A DNA stretch of 64,000 nucleotides, from NCBI RefSeq assembly GCF_003060865.1, contig NZ_CP028918.1, positions 3,584,001 to 3,648,000 of the forward strand, in the 5' to 3' direction. The translations under genes were made by a program, and so were the position numbers. The notes under the pieces were generated by a model. It was given only the letters and a program-made list of their open reading frames with translations. It was not told the DNA's origin and ran no database searches. The stretch comes from Gemmobacter aquarius. Its GTDB lineage: Bacteria > Pseudomonadota > Alphaproteobacteria > Rhodobacterales > Rhodobacteraceae. Of this stretch, positions 54,152-62,803 are shown in pieces. How positions within the stretch are numbered: position 1 is the first letter of the stretch; every line of letters starts with the position of its first letter.

Positions 54152-55246
54152 CTAGCGCAGCCAGCCTGACAGGTTTTCACCGATCACCGCGCTTAGGGCG
54201 GCGATATGGGCATCGTCGTCGTTCAGGCAGGGGATATAGGTGAAGGATTCGCCGCCTGCATGTTCAAAGGCTTCGCGGATTTCGCCGTTGATCTCTTCCA
54301 GCGTTTCGATGCAATCGGCTGAAAACGCGGGGGCTATGACGGCGATGCGCTTCTTGCCCTGTTTTGCCAGTTCGGCCACGTGTTCGACGGTATAGGGTTT
54401 CAGCCATTCTTCGGGGCCGAAGACCGATTGGAAGGTCGTATCGATCGCGCCCTTTTCCCATCCCAACCGTTCACGCAAAAGGCGCGAGGTTTTCTGGCAC
54501 TGGCAGTGGTAGGGGTCGCCCTCCATCAGGTAGCGCTGCGGCATGCCGTGATAGGATGCGACAAGGACATCGGGCTTTTCGGGAAGCGCGGCATAGGCGG
54601 TTTGCACCGATTGCGCGAGGGCTTCGATGTAGAGCGGGTGGTCGAAGTATTCGGCCACGGTCCGCACGGCGGGCTGGCGCTTTTCCTTCATCAGGGCGCG
54701 GAAGAACTGGTCGTTGGCGGTACCTGACGTGGCGCCCGCGTAATGGGGGTAAAGCGGGAAGAACAGGATCTTTTCGCAGCCCGCCTCGACCATGGCGCGG
54801 ACCTTGGATTCGGTCGAAGGGTTGCCGTAGCGCATGCAGAAATCAACCATCACGCCATCGCCATGGGCGGACTTGATCGTTTCGGCAATCTTGCGGGTCT
54901 GGTCTTTGGTGATCGTCAGCAGCGGGCTTTCGTTCTTGTCGTGGTTCCAGATCAGTTTGTAATTCGCGCCCGACGAGAAGGGGCGCTTGGACAGGATCAC
55001 CAGTTGCAGAAGCGGCTGCCAGATCCATGCCGAATAATCGACCACGCGCTTGTCGGACAGGAATTCGTTCAGATAGCGCCGCATCGACCAGTAATCGTAA
55101 TTGTCGGGCGTGCCGAGGTTGGCCAGAAGCACGCCGATCTTGGCCTGACGCACCGGCGGGTGGCTGGCAGGCGCATGGGCAAGGCGGCCGTTTCCGGGCG
55201 TGACGAGGCCGGCCGGCGCTTCGGTCCGGAGTTTGGCATCAAGCAT
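54152..55246 (-). CDS. hemH: Ferrochelatase
   Basis: 364 residues. VLLANLGTPDNYDYWSMRRYLNEFLSDKRVVD is the family start. FPLYPHYAGATSGTAND, VASYHGMPQRYLMEGDPYHCQCQKT with the iron-handling histidine, and the acidic ECxE-like SADCIETLEEIN near the C-terminus follow. It inserts Fe(II) into protoporphyrin IX, the last step of the pathway that includes hemD and hemJ of this window. N-terminal 35 residues are poorly conserved, so the start is less certain. Confidence 0.96.
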   Translation of the reverse strand: MLDAKLRTEAPAGLVTPGNGRLAHAPASHPPVRQAKIGVLLANLGTPDNYDYWSMRRYLNEFLSDKRVVDYSAWIWQPLLQLVILSKRPFSSGANYKLIWNHDKNESPLLTITKDQTRKIAETIKSAHGDGVMVDFCMRYGNPSTESKVRAMVEAGCEKILFFPLYPHYAGATSGTANDQFFRALMKEKRQPAVRTVAEYFDHPLYIEALAQSVQTAYAALPEKPDVLVASYHGMPQRYLMEGDPYHCQCQKTSRLLRERLGWEKGAIDTTFQSVFGPEEWLKPYTVEHVAELAKQGKKRIAVIAPAFSADCIETLEEINGEIREAFEHAGGESFTYIPCLNDDDAHIAALSAVIGENLSGWLR

Positions 55247-55282
55247 CTGCGCGTCCTTCGGGATCAGGTGGTCAACGTGCGG

Positions 55283-55310
55283 GACATATAGGCTTATCGC
55301 GCGGGGTCAA
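55283..55310 (-). promoter_or_regulatory. hemH: Putative hemH promoter
   Basis: On the minus strand TTGACC (55310-55305), 16 bases, TATGTC (55288-55283). It overlaps the end of the upstream methyltransferase gene, which suggests that hemH can be transcribed separately. Visual match only. Confidence 0.4.
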
Positions 55311-56125
55311 CCTTTGGGGGGTTGGTCGCGCAAGGGAAGCTCGGATGTATTCAGCGCATCGGCGAGTCTTTGGGCAGCCGAACCGGGGCGCAGCGGCTTT
55401 TGCTGGCTTTCATGCGGGGCCCAGCCTGTCAGGCCGATGATTTCGAAGGTGGCCTTGATGCGACCATCGGGCAGGGCGTGGTGCTGCTGATACAGGTCAG
55501 CCGCGCGGGCAATCACCGCGCGTCGGGTGGGATGCCGGAGGCGGGCGGCGAGGGCGTTGGCTTCGCCCATGGCGCGCAGGTCTTGCATGAGGGCGAGCGC
55601 GTCGGGGTAGATCACGGTTTTGGTGAAGCTGTCGGCGACAGGAAGCGAGAAGCCTGCGCGTTGCAACAGGCCGCCGAGGTCGCGGATTTCGGCCATCGGC
55701 AGCACGCGGGGTGACAGGCCGCCGGTGGTTTCGGATTCGGCCTGTGCAAGGCAGGCGCGCAGTTCGTTCAGCGTCTGACCGCCAAAAAGGAAGCCGAGGA
55801 ACAGCCCATCGGGGCGCAGGGCGCGGCGGCATTGCACAAGCTGGCCCACAGGATCATTCGCCCAGTGCAGGCAAAGGGCGTGGATGACCAGATCATGCGC
55901 GGCGGGGCTTAGGGCGAGCGTGTCGTCATCGGGCACCGGTACGGGGTAATCGGGCCAGAGCTGCGGGAAAGGCGTCACGACGGCGGGGTGCGTAAACGAC
56001 TTGTTAACCTCGTCCAGTCTTTCCTGTGTTTCTGCGGCGACTTCTTCGTGCAGGAAAAACGCCGTCGCGCGGGCGCGGTGGCGGGTAAGGGCAAGGCGGT
56101 CGGTCAGGATCGGTGGGTTTTGCAT
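55307..56125 (-). CDS. Methyltransferase-like protein (NDUFAF5/BioC-related) lacking the SAM glycine motif
   Basis: 272 residues. LVIHALCLHWANDPVGQLVQCRRALRPDGLFLGFLFGG and LSPRVLPMAEIRDLGGLLQRAGFSLPVADSF are hallmarks of the alphaproteobacterial group related to NDUFAF5. The DLGCGSG-type SAM loop expected near residue 60 is not present: the sequence there runs TPFPQLWPDYPVPVPDDDTL. NDUFAF5 acts on a complex I subunit; whether this relative does is unknown. Start ATG 56125; comF diverges from 56149. Confidence 0.75.
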   Translation of the reverse strand: MQNPPILTDRLALTRHRARATAFFLHEEVAAETQERLDEVNKSFTHPAVVTPFPQLWPDYPVPVPDDDTLALSPAAHDLVIHALCLHWANDPVGQLVQCRRALRPDGLFLGFLFGGQTLNELRACLAQAESETTGGLSPRVLPMAEIRDLGGLLQRAGFSLPVADSFTKTVIYPDALALMQDLRAMGEANALAARLRHPTRRAVIARAADLYQQHHALPDGRIKATFEIIGLTGWAPHESQQKPLRPGSAAQRLADALNTSELPLRDQPPKG

Positions 56126-56148
56126 GGGCGGGACCATAGGAGGCGGGA

Positions 56149-56865
56149 ATGGGATTGCAAGCGGCGCTGCGCCTGATCTACCCGCCGCAATGCGTGGCCT
56201 GCGGCGAAGCTGTGGCGAGCGACTTTGGCCTGTGCGGGCCGTGCTGGCGCGATACCGGATTTATCACCGGCAGTTTGTGCGATCTGTGCGGGGTGCCCTT
56301 GCCCGGCGACGGCGATGTCGCGCAGTGTGACGATTGCCTGTCTATTGGTCGCCCGTGGGATCAGGGGCGGGCGGTGTTTCTGTACCGCGAGACGGGGCGC
56401 AAGCTGGTGCTTGGGCTGAAACATGCCGACCGGATCGATCTGGCGCGACCGGCGGGCGACTGGCTTTACCGCGCGGCGGGGCCGATCTTGGGGGCGGGTA
56501 TGCTGGTGGCCCCCGTACCGCTGCATTGGCGGCGGTTGTTCACGCGGCGCTACAACCAGTCGGCGTTGATCGCGGCGCGGGTGGCAAAGCTGGCGGGGTT
56601 GGCGCATGTTCCTGACCTTTTGCAGCGCATCCGCCCCACCGGCACGCAGGAAGGCCGGAACCGGGCGGAACGCTTTGGCAACCTTTCGGGGGCGATACGG
56701 GTTCATCGGGCACGAGTGAACCGGATGAAGGGGGCGCATGTCTTGCTGGTCGATGATGTGATGACGAGCGGAGCCACGCTTGCCGCCTGTGCCGAGGCCT
56801 GTCTGGCGGCAGGCGCGGCGCGGGTTTCGGTATCGGTGCTCGCCCGCGTTGCGAAGGATGCCTAA
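56149..56865 (+). CDS. comF: ComF-family phosphoribosyltransferase-like protein
   Basis: 238 residues. The N-terminal zinc module is CVACGEAVASDFGLCGPCWRD followed by CDLCGVPLPG and CDDC. The PRTase core has LVAPVPLHWRRLFTRRYNQSALIA and the PRPP-binding VLLVDDVMTSGATLAAC. ComF proteins assist DNA uptake and recombination in competent bacteria and are found widely in non-competent ones. Confidence 0.93.
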   Translation: MGLQAALRLIYPPQCVACGEAVASDFGLCGPCWRDTGFITGSLCDLCGVPLPGDGDVAQCDDCLSIGRPWDQGRAVFLYRETGRKLVLGLKHADRIDLARPAGDWLYRAAGPILGAGMLVAPVPLHWRRLFTRRYNQSALIAARVAKLAGLAHVPDLLQRIRPTGTQEGRNRAERFGNLSGAIRVHRARVNRMKGAHVLLVDDVMTSGATLAACAEACLAAGAARVSVSVLARVAKDA

Positions 56866-56903
56866 ATCCTTATAGTTCGCTGCAACTGCAAAGGATGCTG
56901 CCC

Positions 56904-57161
56904 ATGAAAACCGTGGAAATCTACACCACTCCGCTATGTGGCTTTTGCCATGCGGCCAAGCGCCTGCTGACGAAAAAGGGCGTGGCTTACGACGAAACCG
57001 ATGTCAGCACCGATCCGGCCTTGCGGGCGCGGATGATGGAGCGGGCGGGCGGGCGGCGGACCGTGCCGCAGATATTCATCGGCGGGGCGCATGTCGGCGG
57101 ATGCGATGACCTGCACGCGCTGGATGCGGACGGCAAGCTTGATCCGATGTTGGCGGATTGA
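56904..57161 (+). CDS. grxC: Glutaredoxin (GrxC type)
   Basis: 85 residues, one glutaredoxin domain. The active site is LCGFCHAAK (Cys12, Cys15; CGFC in place of the common CPYC), with RRTVPQIFIGGAHVGGCDDLHAL giving the TVP and GG motifs that bind glutathione. Start ATG 56904 has AAGGA 8 bases upstream; ATG 56895 lacks one. Overlaps the nitrilase gene as TGATG. Confidence 0.93.
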   Translation: MKTVEIYTTPLCGFCHAAKRLLTKKGVAYDETDVSTDPALRARMMERAGGRRTVPQIFIGGAHVGGCDDLHALDADGKLDPMLAD

Positions 57162-57991
57162 TGCGCGCGGGTCTGGTGCAACTGACGGTGGGCGACGACC
57201 CGGCGGAGAACCTGCCGGAAACCGTGGCGCGCGTGCGTGCGGCGGTCGCGGGCGGGGCCGGCTTTGTGCTGACGCCGGAATGCACCAACGGGCTGTCGTC
57301 GAACCGCGCGCGGCAACGCGAGGTGTTCGCGCACGAGGCAGACGATCCCACGCTTGCCGCCCTGCGGGACGAGGCGGCGCGGGCGGGGGTGTGGCTGCTG
57401 ATCGGATCTCTGGGCGTCTTGACCGAGGATGCGGACGGGCGCTTTGCCAACCGGTCGTTTCTGGTCGGGCCGGACGGGGCGATTGCGGCGCGCTATGACA
57501 AGATTCACATGTTCGACGTGAACGTGTCCGAGACCGAGGTTTACCGCGAATCGGCAGGCTACCGGCCCGGGGATCGGGCGGTCGTGGCGCAAACTCCCTT
57601 CGGGCGGGTTGGCATGACGGTGTGTTATGATGTGCGGTTTTCGCAGCTTTACCGCCGCTTGGCGCAGGCGGGGGCCGATATCATCACGGTTCCGGCGGCG
57701 TTCAACCACATCACGGGGGCAGCGCATTGGGAGGTGCTGCTGCGGGCAAGGGCCATCGAGACGGGCTGTTTCGTGCTGGCCCCGGCGCAGACGGGGTTTC
57801 ACCCCGAACGTGACGGCAAGGGACGGCGGACGCATGGTCATTCGTTGGTGATCGCCCCGTGGGGCGAGGTTCTGGCCGATGCCGGAACAGAACCCGGCGT
57901 GACGTTCGCCGACATCGATCTGGCCGAGGTGGCGCGGGCGCGGGCGCGGGTGCCTTCGCTGTCGCATGACAGGGCGTTTGATCTGCCATGA
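57161..57991 (+). CDS. Nitrilase-family carbon-nitrogen hydrolase (Nit1/Nit2-like amidase)
   Basis: 276 residues. The catalytic triad is Glu40 (VLTPECTN), Lys114 (RYDKIHMFDV) and Cys155 (MTVCYDVRF). The KIHMFDV and CYDVRF forms are typical of the Nit1/Nit2 group, which hydrolyses deaminated glutathione or omega-amides. The glutaredoxin gene just upstream fits a glutathione-repair role, which is inference. Overlaps marR as ATGA. Confidence 0.9.
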   Translation: MRAGLVQLTVGDDPAENLPETVARVRAAVAGGAGFVLTPECTNGLSSNRARQREVFAHEADDPTLAALRDEAARAGVWLLIGSLGVLTEDADGRFANRSFLVGPDGAIAARYDKIHMFDVNVSETEVYRESAGYRPGDRAVVAQTPFGRVGMTVCYDVRFSQLYRRLAQAGADIITVPAAFNHITGAAHWEVLLRARAIETGCFVLAPAQTGFHPERDGKGRRTHGHSLVIAPWGEVLADAGTEPGVTFADIDLAEVARARARVPSLSHDRAFDLP

Positions 57992-58446
57992 CCGAACGGC
58001 CCGCGAGCGAACGGAACGAGGATATCGCCGTCGCGTTGTTCGGCGAGTTGTTCATGGCGGACCAACTGGCCCGCAACCGCATATCCAAGGTTTTGCCGAA
58101 AGGGATGGAGTTGTCGCATTTCGGCGTGCTGAACCATCTGGCGCGGGTGGGGGACGAGCGGTCTCCGGCGCAACTGGCTCGGGCGTTTCACGTGACGCGG
58201 GGGGCGATGACCAACACGCTGACGCGGCTGGAATGGGCGGGGCATGTGCATATCCGGCCCGATTGGGACGATGCGCGGCGCAAGTTCGTGGCGATCAGTC
58301 CTTCGGGGCGGGCGGCGCGGGATGCGGCGGTACAGGCGGTCGCGCCGCTGATCGCCGAAGTGGTGCAGGCGCTGGGCGCCGACCGCGTGCGCGCACTTAT
58401 CCCCGTGCTTCGCGAAATGCGGACACGGCTGGAAGATGACGGATGA
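57988..58446 (+). CDS. MarR-family transcriptional regulator
   Basis: 152 residues with a winged HTH: SHFGVLNHLARVGDERSPAQLARAFHVTRGAMTNTLTRLEWAGHVHI, followed by the wing DWDDARRKFVAISPSG and a C-terminal dimer helix. The ligand is unknown. Within the grxC-nitrilase-marR-YihY run, overlapping on both sides by ATGA. Confidence 0.9.
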   Translation: MTERPASERNEDIAVALFGELFMADQLARNRISKVLPKGMELSHFGVLNHLARVGDERSPAQLARAFHVTRGAMTNTLTRLEWAGHVHIRPDWDDARRKFVAISPSGRAARDAAVQAVAPLIAEVVQALGADRVRALIPVLREMRTRLEDDG

Positions 58447-59273
58447 AAATTCGTTGGGGGATTCTGGGCGAGCTTTGGACGCTGAGCGACGAGCGCGAGC
58501 TTGATCTGATTGCCGCCGGTATAGCGTTCTACGGGTTTCTGGCGCTGTTCCCCTCGGCCGCGGCGGTGATCGCGATCTGGAGTTTCTTTGCCGATGCCGG
58601 CGTGATCCGCGAAGAGTTGGAGTTGGCGCGGGCCTATCTGCCGGATGACGCGTGGTCGTTGATTGCAAATCAGGTGGAATCGCTGCTGTCGCTGAACAGT
58701 GATAATCTGGGAATCGCGACCGGCTTGTCGCTTTTGCTGGCGTTGTGGACTTCGCGGGCGGGGGTGGCTGCGCTGATGCGGGGGCTGAACGCAATTCACG
58801 GTTTGCCGAACAGGGCCGGGCATTGGCACCATTTGCGGGCGCTGGTGCTGACTCTGGTGATGATCGGGCTGGTGATCTGCGCGATGTTTGCCGCCGTCGT
58901 CGGGCCGCTCGTGCTGGCGCTGGTGCCGCTGGGGCGGTTCGCGGCACTGGCGCTCGAGGCGTTGAACCTTGGGCTTAGCTTGTTGCTGGTCGTGGTGGGC
59001 GTGGCGCTGATCTACCGCTTGGGGCTGAACCGCAACCTGCGCCATCCGCTGTTCACGCGGGGGATTTTTGTCGCCGTGGTCATCTGGATCGCAGCATCGC
59101 GGGGGTTCGTGATCTATCTGGCGAATTTCGACACCTACAACCGGATTTACGGGTCGATCGGGGCTGTCGTTGCCTTGCTGATGTGGCTGTATTTCAGCGG
59201 CTACGCCATTCTGCTTGGCGCTGCGGTCGATGCGGCGCGGGCCGAACGCAAGCGGCTTTTGGCGCAGGGTTAA
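58443..59273 (+). CDS. YihY/BrkB-family inner-membrane protein
   Basis: 276 residues, about six membrane helices. AAGIAFYGFLALFPSAAAVIAIW (here from IAAGIAFYGFL) is the family signature, followed by LWTSRAGVAALMRGLNAIHG and YGSIGAVVALLMWLYFSGYAILLGAAVDAARAE. Once annotated as ribonuclease BN; the function as a transporter or envelope protein is unresolved. Its stop and that of tamB share TTAA at 59270-59273. Confidence 0.92.
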   Translation: MKIRWGILGELWTLSDERELDLIAAGIAFYGFLALFPSAAAVIAIWSFFADAGVIREELELARAYLPDDAWSLIANQVESLLSLNSDNLGIATGLSLLLALWTSRAGVAALMRGLNAIHGLPNRAGHWHHLRALVLTLVMIGLVICAMFAAVVGPLVLALVPLGRFAALALEALNLGLSLLLVVVGVALIYRLGLNRNLRHPLFTRGIFVAVVIWIAASRGFVIYLANFDTYNRIYGSIGAVVALLMWLYFSGYAILLGAAVDAARAERKRLLAQG

Positions 59274-62200
59274 TAGTCGCGCTCCCAGAACAGGCCGATG
59301 CCGGTTTGACCGCCGCTGCCCGCGCTGCCCCGAACCGTCAGGCTTCTCGAGACGTCGAGATTCAGGTTGATCTGGCTTTGGCCGTCTTGGCCCACCTCGA
59401 CCTCGGTGTAGACATTTTTCGCGAGGTATTTGCCCAAGGTAAGGCTGGTCGCGCCCGTGGCATCGGTCTGCACATCGAAATCATCGAGGCCGAAGCCCTG
59501 ACGCAGGCGGCCGATGATCCCGATCCCGCCGCGTCCGGCGAGGGTGGCGACGGCGTTGGCTAGCTGGGCTGCCTGAAGCGGCGACAGGTTTTCAAGGCCA
59601 CGCCCGAAAAGCAGTCGCGAGAGCACTTCTTCCTCGGGGAGTTCGGGGTTCGAGGTAAAGGTGATGTCGGGGCTGGTGGCGGGGCCGTCGATGCGGACGA
59701 TGCTGGTGACGCCTTCGCTTTCCGTCGATGCCGCGATGGCGAGGGTGGGGACGAAATCGCCCTCGAGCAGCATGGTCGCTTCGGTCAGCACAAGCCGGCG
59801 GCCGAGGATGTCGAGCCGCCCGCGGATCAGGCTGAAGGCTCCGGCGGGTTGGATGTTGTCGGTGGTGCCGCGCAGCGTCAGTTCACCCCCGAGTTCGGCA
59901 TCGAGACCGCGGCCACGGATGAAGACCTGCGACGGGGCCGAGATCGTCAGGTTCAGGGTGAGCGGGCGGGTTTGTGCGCCGCTGCCGGTACCGCTGACGC
60001 CCAGAAGGCCAGCGCGGCCCCGCGTGGCGCGGACGGCGGCGGATTCGTTGACATGGCGCAGGTCGGTCAGGTCGGCGGTGCCGCCAAGGCCGGTCGAGGG
60101 GATGCGGATTTCGGTTTCGCCAAGCGCGATGCGTCCGGCGACCAGCCCGCCTGCCGTCAGCGGGCCTGTCAGGGTAAGGTTGCCGTTGGCCACGGTCTGG
60201 AACAGGCGCGGGTCGCGCAGGATGGCGCCTTGCAAGGCGATTTGCAGGTTTGCATCGAAGGGGGCCGCCAACGCCACGCTGCCGCTGGCCGTGATGCGCC
60301 CGCCGCTGGTCAGGTTGGTTGCGGCATCGACGCGGGCGCGGCCTGCGTTCAGGTTGGCGTTCAGCGACACGGATTCGAAGCCAAAGGCGAGGCGGGGGTC
60401 GGCGATGCGGCCGCCCGACAGTGACGCCGTGCCGGACAGTGACGACAGCGCAAGCGGGCCGTTCAGGCCAAGGTCGAAGCGGATAGGGCCGGAAATGACG
60501 CGGCCCGACAGGAAGGGCGAGATCAGCCCCGATTGCAGGCTGCCCCTGATGGCAAGATTGGCGCTGGCGAAATCTTGCGCCATGCGGCCGGTCACGGTGG
60601 TGTCGATCTGGCCCGGACCGGTGGCGCGCAGGTTCAGGTCATAGCCCGTGCCATCGTCGCTCGCGCTGCCCGATACGGTGACGGGGCCGGGGAATTGGGG
60701 CAGGAACAGGCCAAGGTTGGCAAGGCGGGCGTCGATGTCGATATCGCGCCGTTCTGCGCTGGCGGTGCCCGTGGCGCTGGCGGTCAGTTGCGGTGTCGTC
60801 AATCTGGCCGCGTTGATGGTGATGCGCCCGTCGGTCAGCCCGAGGTCGAGCGAAAGGTCAGAGGTTCCGGCGATCAGGCGATCGGCCTGTGCTTGGCCGA
60901 CACGCAGGTTGGTGCCGGTGGCGGTGGCGGTGATGCGGCCCGTGGCGGGAACGCCCTGAAAGCCGACCTTTCCGGTCAGGCTGCCGCCCCATGACGGGTC
61001 GAGCGCCGCAAGGTCGCCAAGCGTGACATCCGCCACAAGATCGGTTCCCGCCGAGGTGATGCTGCCTGTGGCCGATGCGGAAAGCGCGCCCGCCGCGACT
61101 GTCAGGGTTTTGAGCTGCGTGCCAGCGGTGCTGCGCGCTGCGGCCATGACGATGCGCGAGGGGCCGGACAGCAGGCGGTCGGCCTGCGGCTGGTTCAGCG
61201 TGACATCCTGCCCGTTCAGGGTGGCGAGGATGTCGAAGGTTCCGGCAAGGGGGCTGCCCTCGCCTTCGAATTCTAGCGTTGCGGCACCCGACAGCGGGCG
61301 ACCGGCAAGAGCCGAGACGCGCGACAGGTCTTGCATCGTCGCCGTGGCTTTGCCTGCGACCTTAAAGCCGGTGTCGAGTCCGTCGAGCAGGCCGTTTGCC
61401 GTCAGCGCGTAGTCCGCGCCTTGCAGAGACAGGCGGTTGATGGTCAGGCCGTTTGCGCCCTGTTCTGCTTGCAGGCGGGCGTTTCCGGAAAGGACGGGGC
61501 CGAGAGCTGCGGCAAGGGCGGGGTCGTCGGGGGTGATGCCTTCGCCGGAAAAGCGGAAATCGGCGTCAAAGGTGGCCGGTCTGCCGTTTGATTGGGTGAT
61601 GCTGCCCGCGCCGTTCAGGGTGAATCGGTCGGCGCGCAGGCCCTTGCGGTCAAGCCCCTCGACGCTGATGCGGCCCCGCCAGCCGGTGCCAACCGTAGCG
61701 TTGTAGCCGACCGAGATGTCGGCGGAACGGACGCGGGTTTCATTCTCGCCGGAAAGTGGCAGCAAGACGGGCGACCCGTCAGGCAGGCCAAGCCGCCCCT
61801 GCACGTTCAGGCGCAGTGGTACGGCATCGGGACCGAGTTGCACCGCGCCCGACAGCCGGATCGCCTGCGCGGTCAGGTCAAAGGCCTGCAGGTCGAGCAC
61901 CCCGTCGGCGCGGGATTCGCCCCGTGCGGTCAGGCTGATTTCGGGGCCAAAGAATTCGGCATATTGCGGCAGGAACAGGGGGGCAAGGTCGCCTGACAGA
62001 TCGGCGTCAAACCCGCGCCCGCCATTTTCGGTCGCGTTGACGGTGACGCTGCCCGAAAGCCGGTCTGCCCCGTCGCTGCGAAGGCCGATATCGGCGGCGA
62101 AGGCATCGAGCGGGCCTGTGCCCTTTATCGAAAGTTCGGTCGCGGGCGCACCGGGAAGGCCGAGTTTGCGGACGGCGATGCCGCCTGCGGCTTCGGCTGC

Positions 62201-62803
62201 CTGCAGGTTCAGGACAAGCTGGTTGGTTTCGTTGGAATAGGCGGCGTCGAGTGTCAGCTTGCCTTGTGGCCCGCTGTCGGTGCGTTCTAGGACGAGCGCG
62301 GCCTGCCCCTCGCCGCCCGAAAGCGACATCGAGGCTTCGAGACGTGCTTCCAGCGCCTCGCCCAGGACGGTTTGGCCCAAGACGATGCGGTCGGCGGCGA
62401 TGCGGCCGATTTCGATGGAAACCGGCAGATCGGGCAGGGAAAAGCCGCTCGCTTCAGGCGAGGGGGCGGTTTCGCTGACAGGGGGGCGGGTCAGGATGAT
62501 TTCGCGCGCGGAAAGTTCGGTCACGTCGACCACGCCGCGCAGCAGGGCCGAACGGCTCCAGTCCAGCGTGACGCCGTTCAAGGTGATCCAGACGCCGGTG
62601 GCATCTGCGATGGCGAGGCTTTGGATCGTGGCACGCGACGAAAGCGCGCCGGAAAAGCCGGTGATGGTGACCTGACGGCCCGCGCCGGACAGGTTTTCTT
62701 CCAGAAGCGCCGCAAGATAGCTTTTGTCGGCCTCGGCCGTGTCTTGCGCGGGCGAGGCGAGGGGGAGCAGGGCGAACGCCGCCGCGATAAGCCATTTCCG
62801 CAT
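59270..62803 (-). CDS. tamB: TamB, translocation and assembly module inner-membrane component
   Basis: 1177 residues. A signal/anchor (MRKWLIAAAFALLPLAS) precedes a very long repetitive beta-strand region rich in Gly, Ala, Asp and Thr (AsmA/TamB-type, about 30-880). The C-terminal DUF490 core has SLIRGRLDILGRRLVLTEATMLLEGD, LPEEEVLSRLLFGRGLENLSPLQAAQLANAVA and the terminal TGIGLFWERDY. TamB bridges inner and outer membranes with TamA for outer-membrane protein or lipid export. Start overlaps the tamA stop as TGATG; the apparent upstream codon is TTG. Confidence 0.94.
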   Translation of the reverse strand: MRKWLIAAAFALLPLASPAQDTAEADKSYLAALLEENLSGAGRQVTITGFSGALSSRATIQSLAIADATGVWITLNGVTLDWSRSALLRGVVDVTELSAREIILTRPPVSETAPSPEASGFSLPDLPVSIEIGRIAADRIVLGQTVLGEALEARLEASMSLSGGEGQAALVLERTDSGPQGKLTLDAAYSNETNQLVLNLQAAEAAGGIAVRKLGLPGAPATELSIKGTGPLDAFAADIGLRSDGADRLSGSVTVNATENGGRGFDADLSGDLAPLFLPQYAEFFGPEISLTARGESRADGVLDLQAFDLTAQAIRLSGAVQLGPDAVPLRLNVQGRLGLPDGSPVLLPLSGENETRVRSADISVGYNATVGTGWRGRISVEGLDRKGLRADRFTLNGAGSITQSNGRPATFDADFRFSGEGITPDDPALAAALGPVLSGNARLQAEQGANGLTINRLSLQGADYALTANGLLDGLDTGFKVAGKATATMQDLSRVSALAGRPLSGAATLEFEGEGSPLAGTFDILATLNGQDVTLNQPQADRLLSGPSRIVMAAARSTAGTQLKTLTVAAGALSASATGSITSAGTDLVADVTLGDLAALDPSWGGSLTGKVGFQGVPATGRITATATGTNLRVGQAQADRLIAGTSDLSLDLGLTDGRITINAARLTTPQLTASATGTASAERRDIDIDARLANLGLFLPQFPGPVTVSGSASDDGTGYDLNLRATGPGQIDTTVTGRMAQDFASANLAIRGSLQSGLISPFLSGRVISGPIRFDLGLNGPLALSSLSGTASLSGGRIADPRLAFGFESVSLNANLNAGRARVDAATNLTSGGRITASGSVALAAPFDANLQIALQGAILRDPRLFQTVANGNLTLTGPLTAGGLVAGRIALGETEIRIPSTGLGGTADLTDLRHVNESAAVRATRGRAGLLGVSGTGSGAQTRPLTLNLTISAPSQVFIRGRGLDAELGGELTLRGTTDNIQPAGAFSLIRGRLDILGRRLVLTEATMLLEGDFVPTLAIAASTESEGVTSIVRIDGPATSPDITFTSNPELPEEEVLSRLLFGRGLENLSPLQAAQLANAVATLAGRGGIGIIGRLRQGFGLDDFDVQTDATGATSLTLGKYLAKNVYTEVEVGQDGQSQINLNLDVSRSLTVRGSAGSGGQTGIGLFWERDY

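Noticed and set aside
58194..58209. Half-parS TTTCACGTGA inside marR.
   Set aside because: Four mismatches overall and only one intact arm; it encodes the conserved FHVTRG of the HTH.
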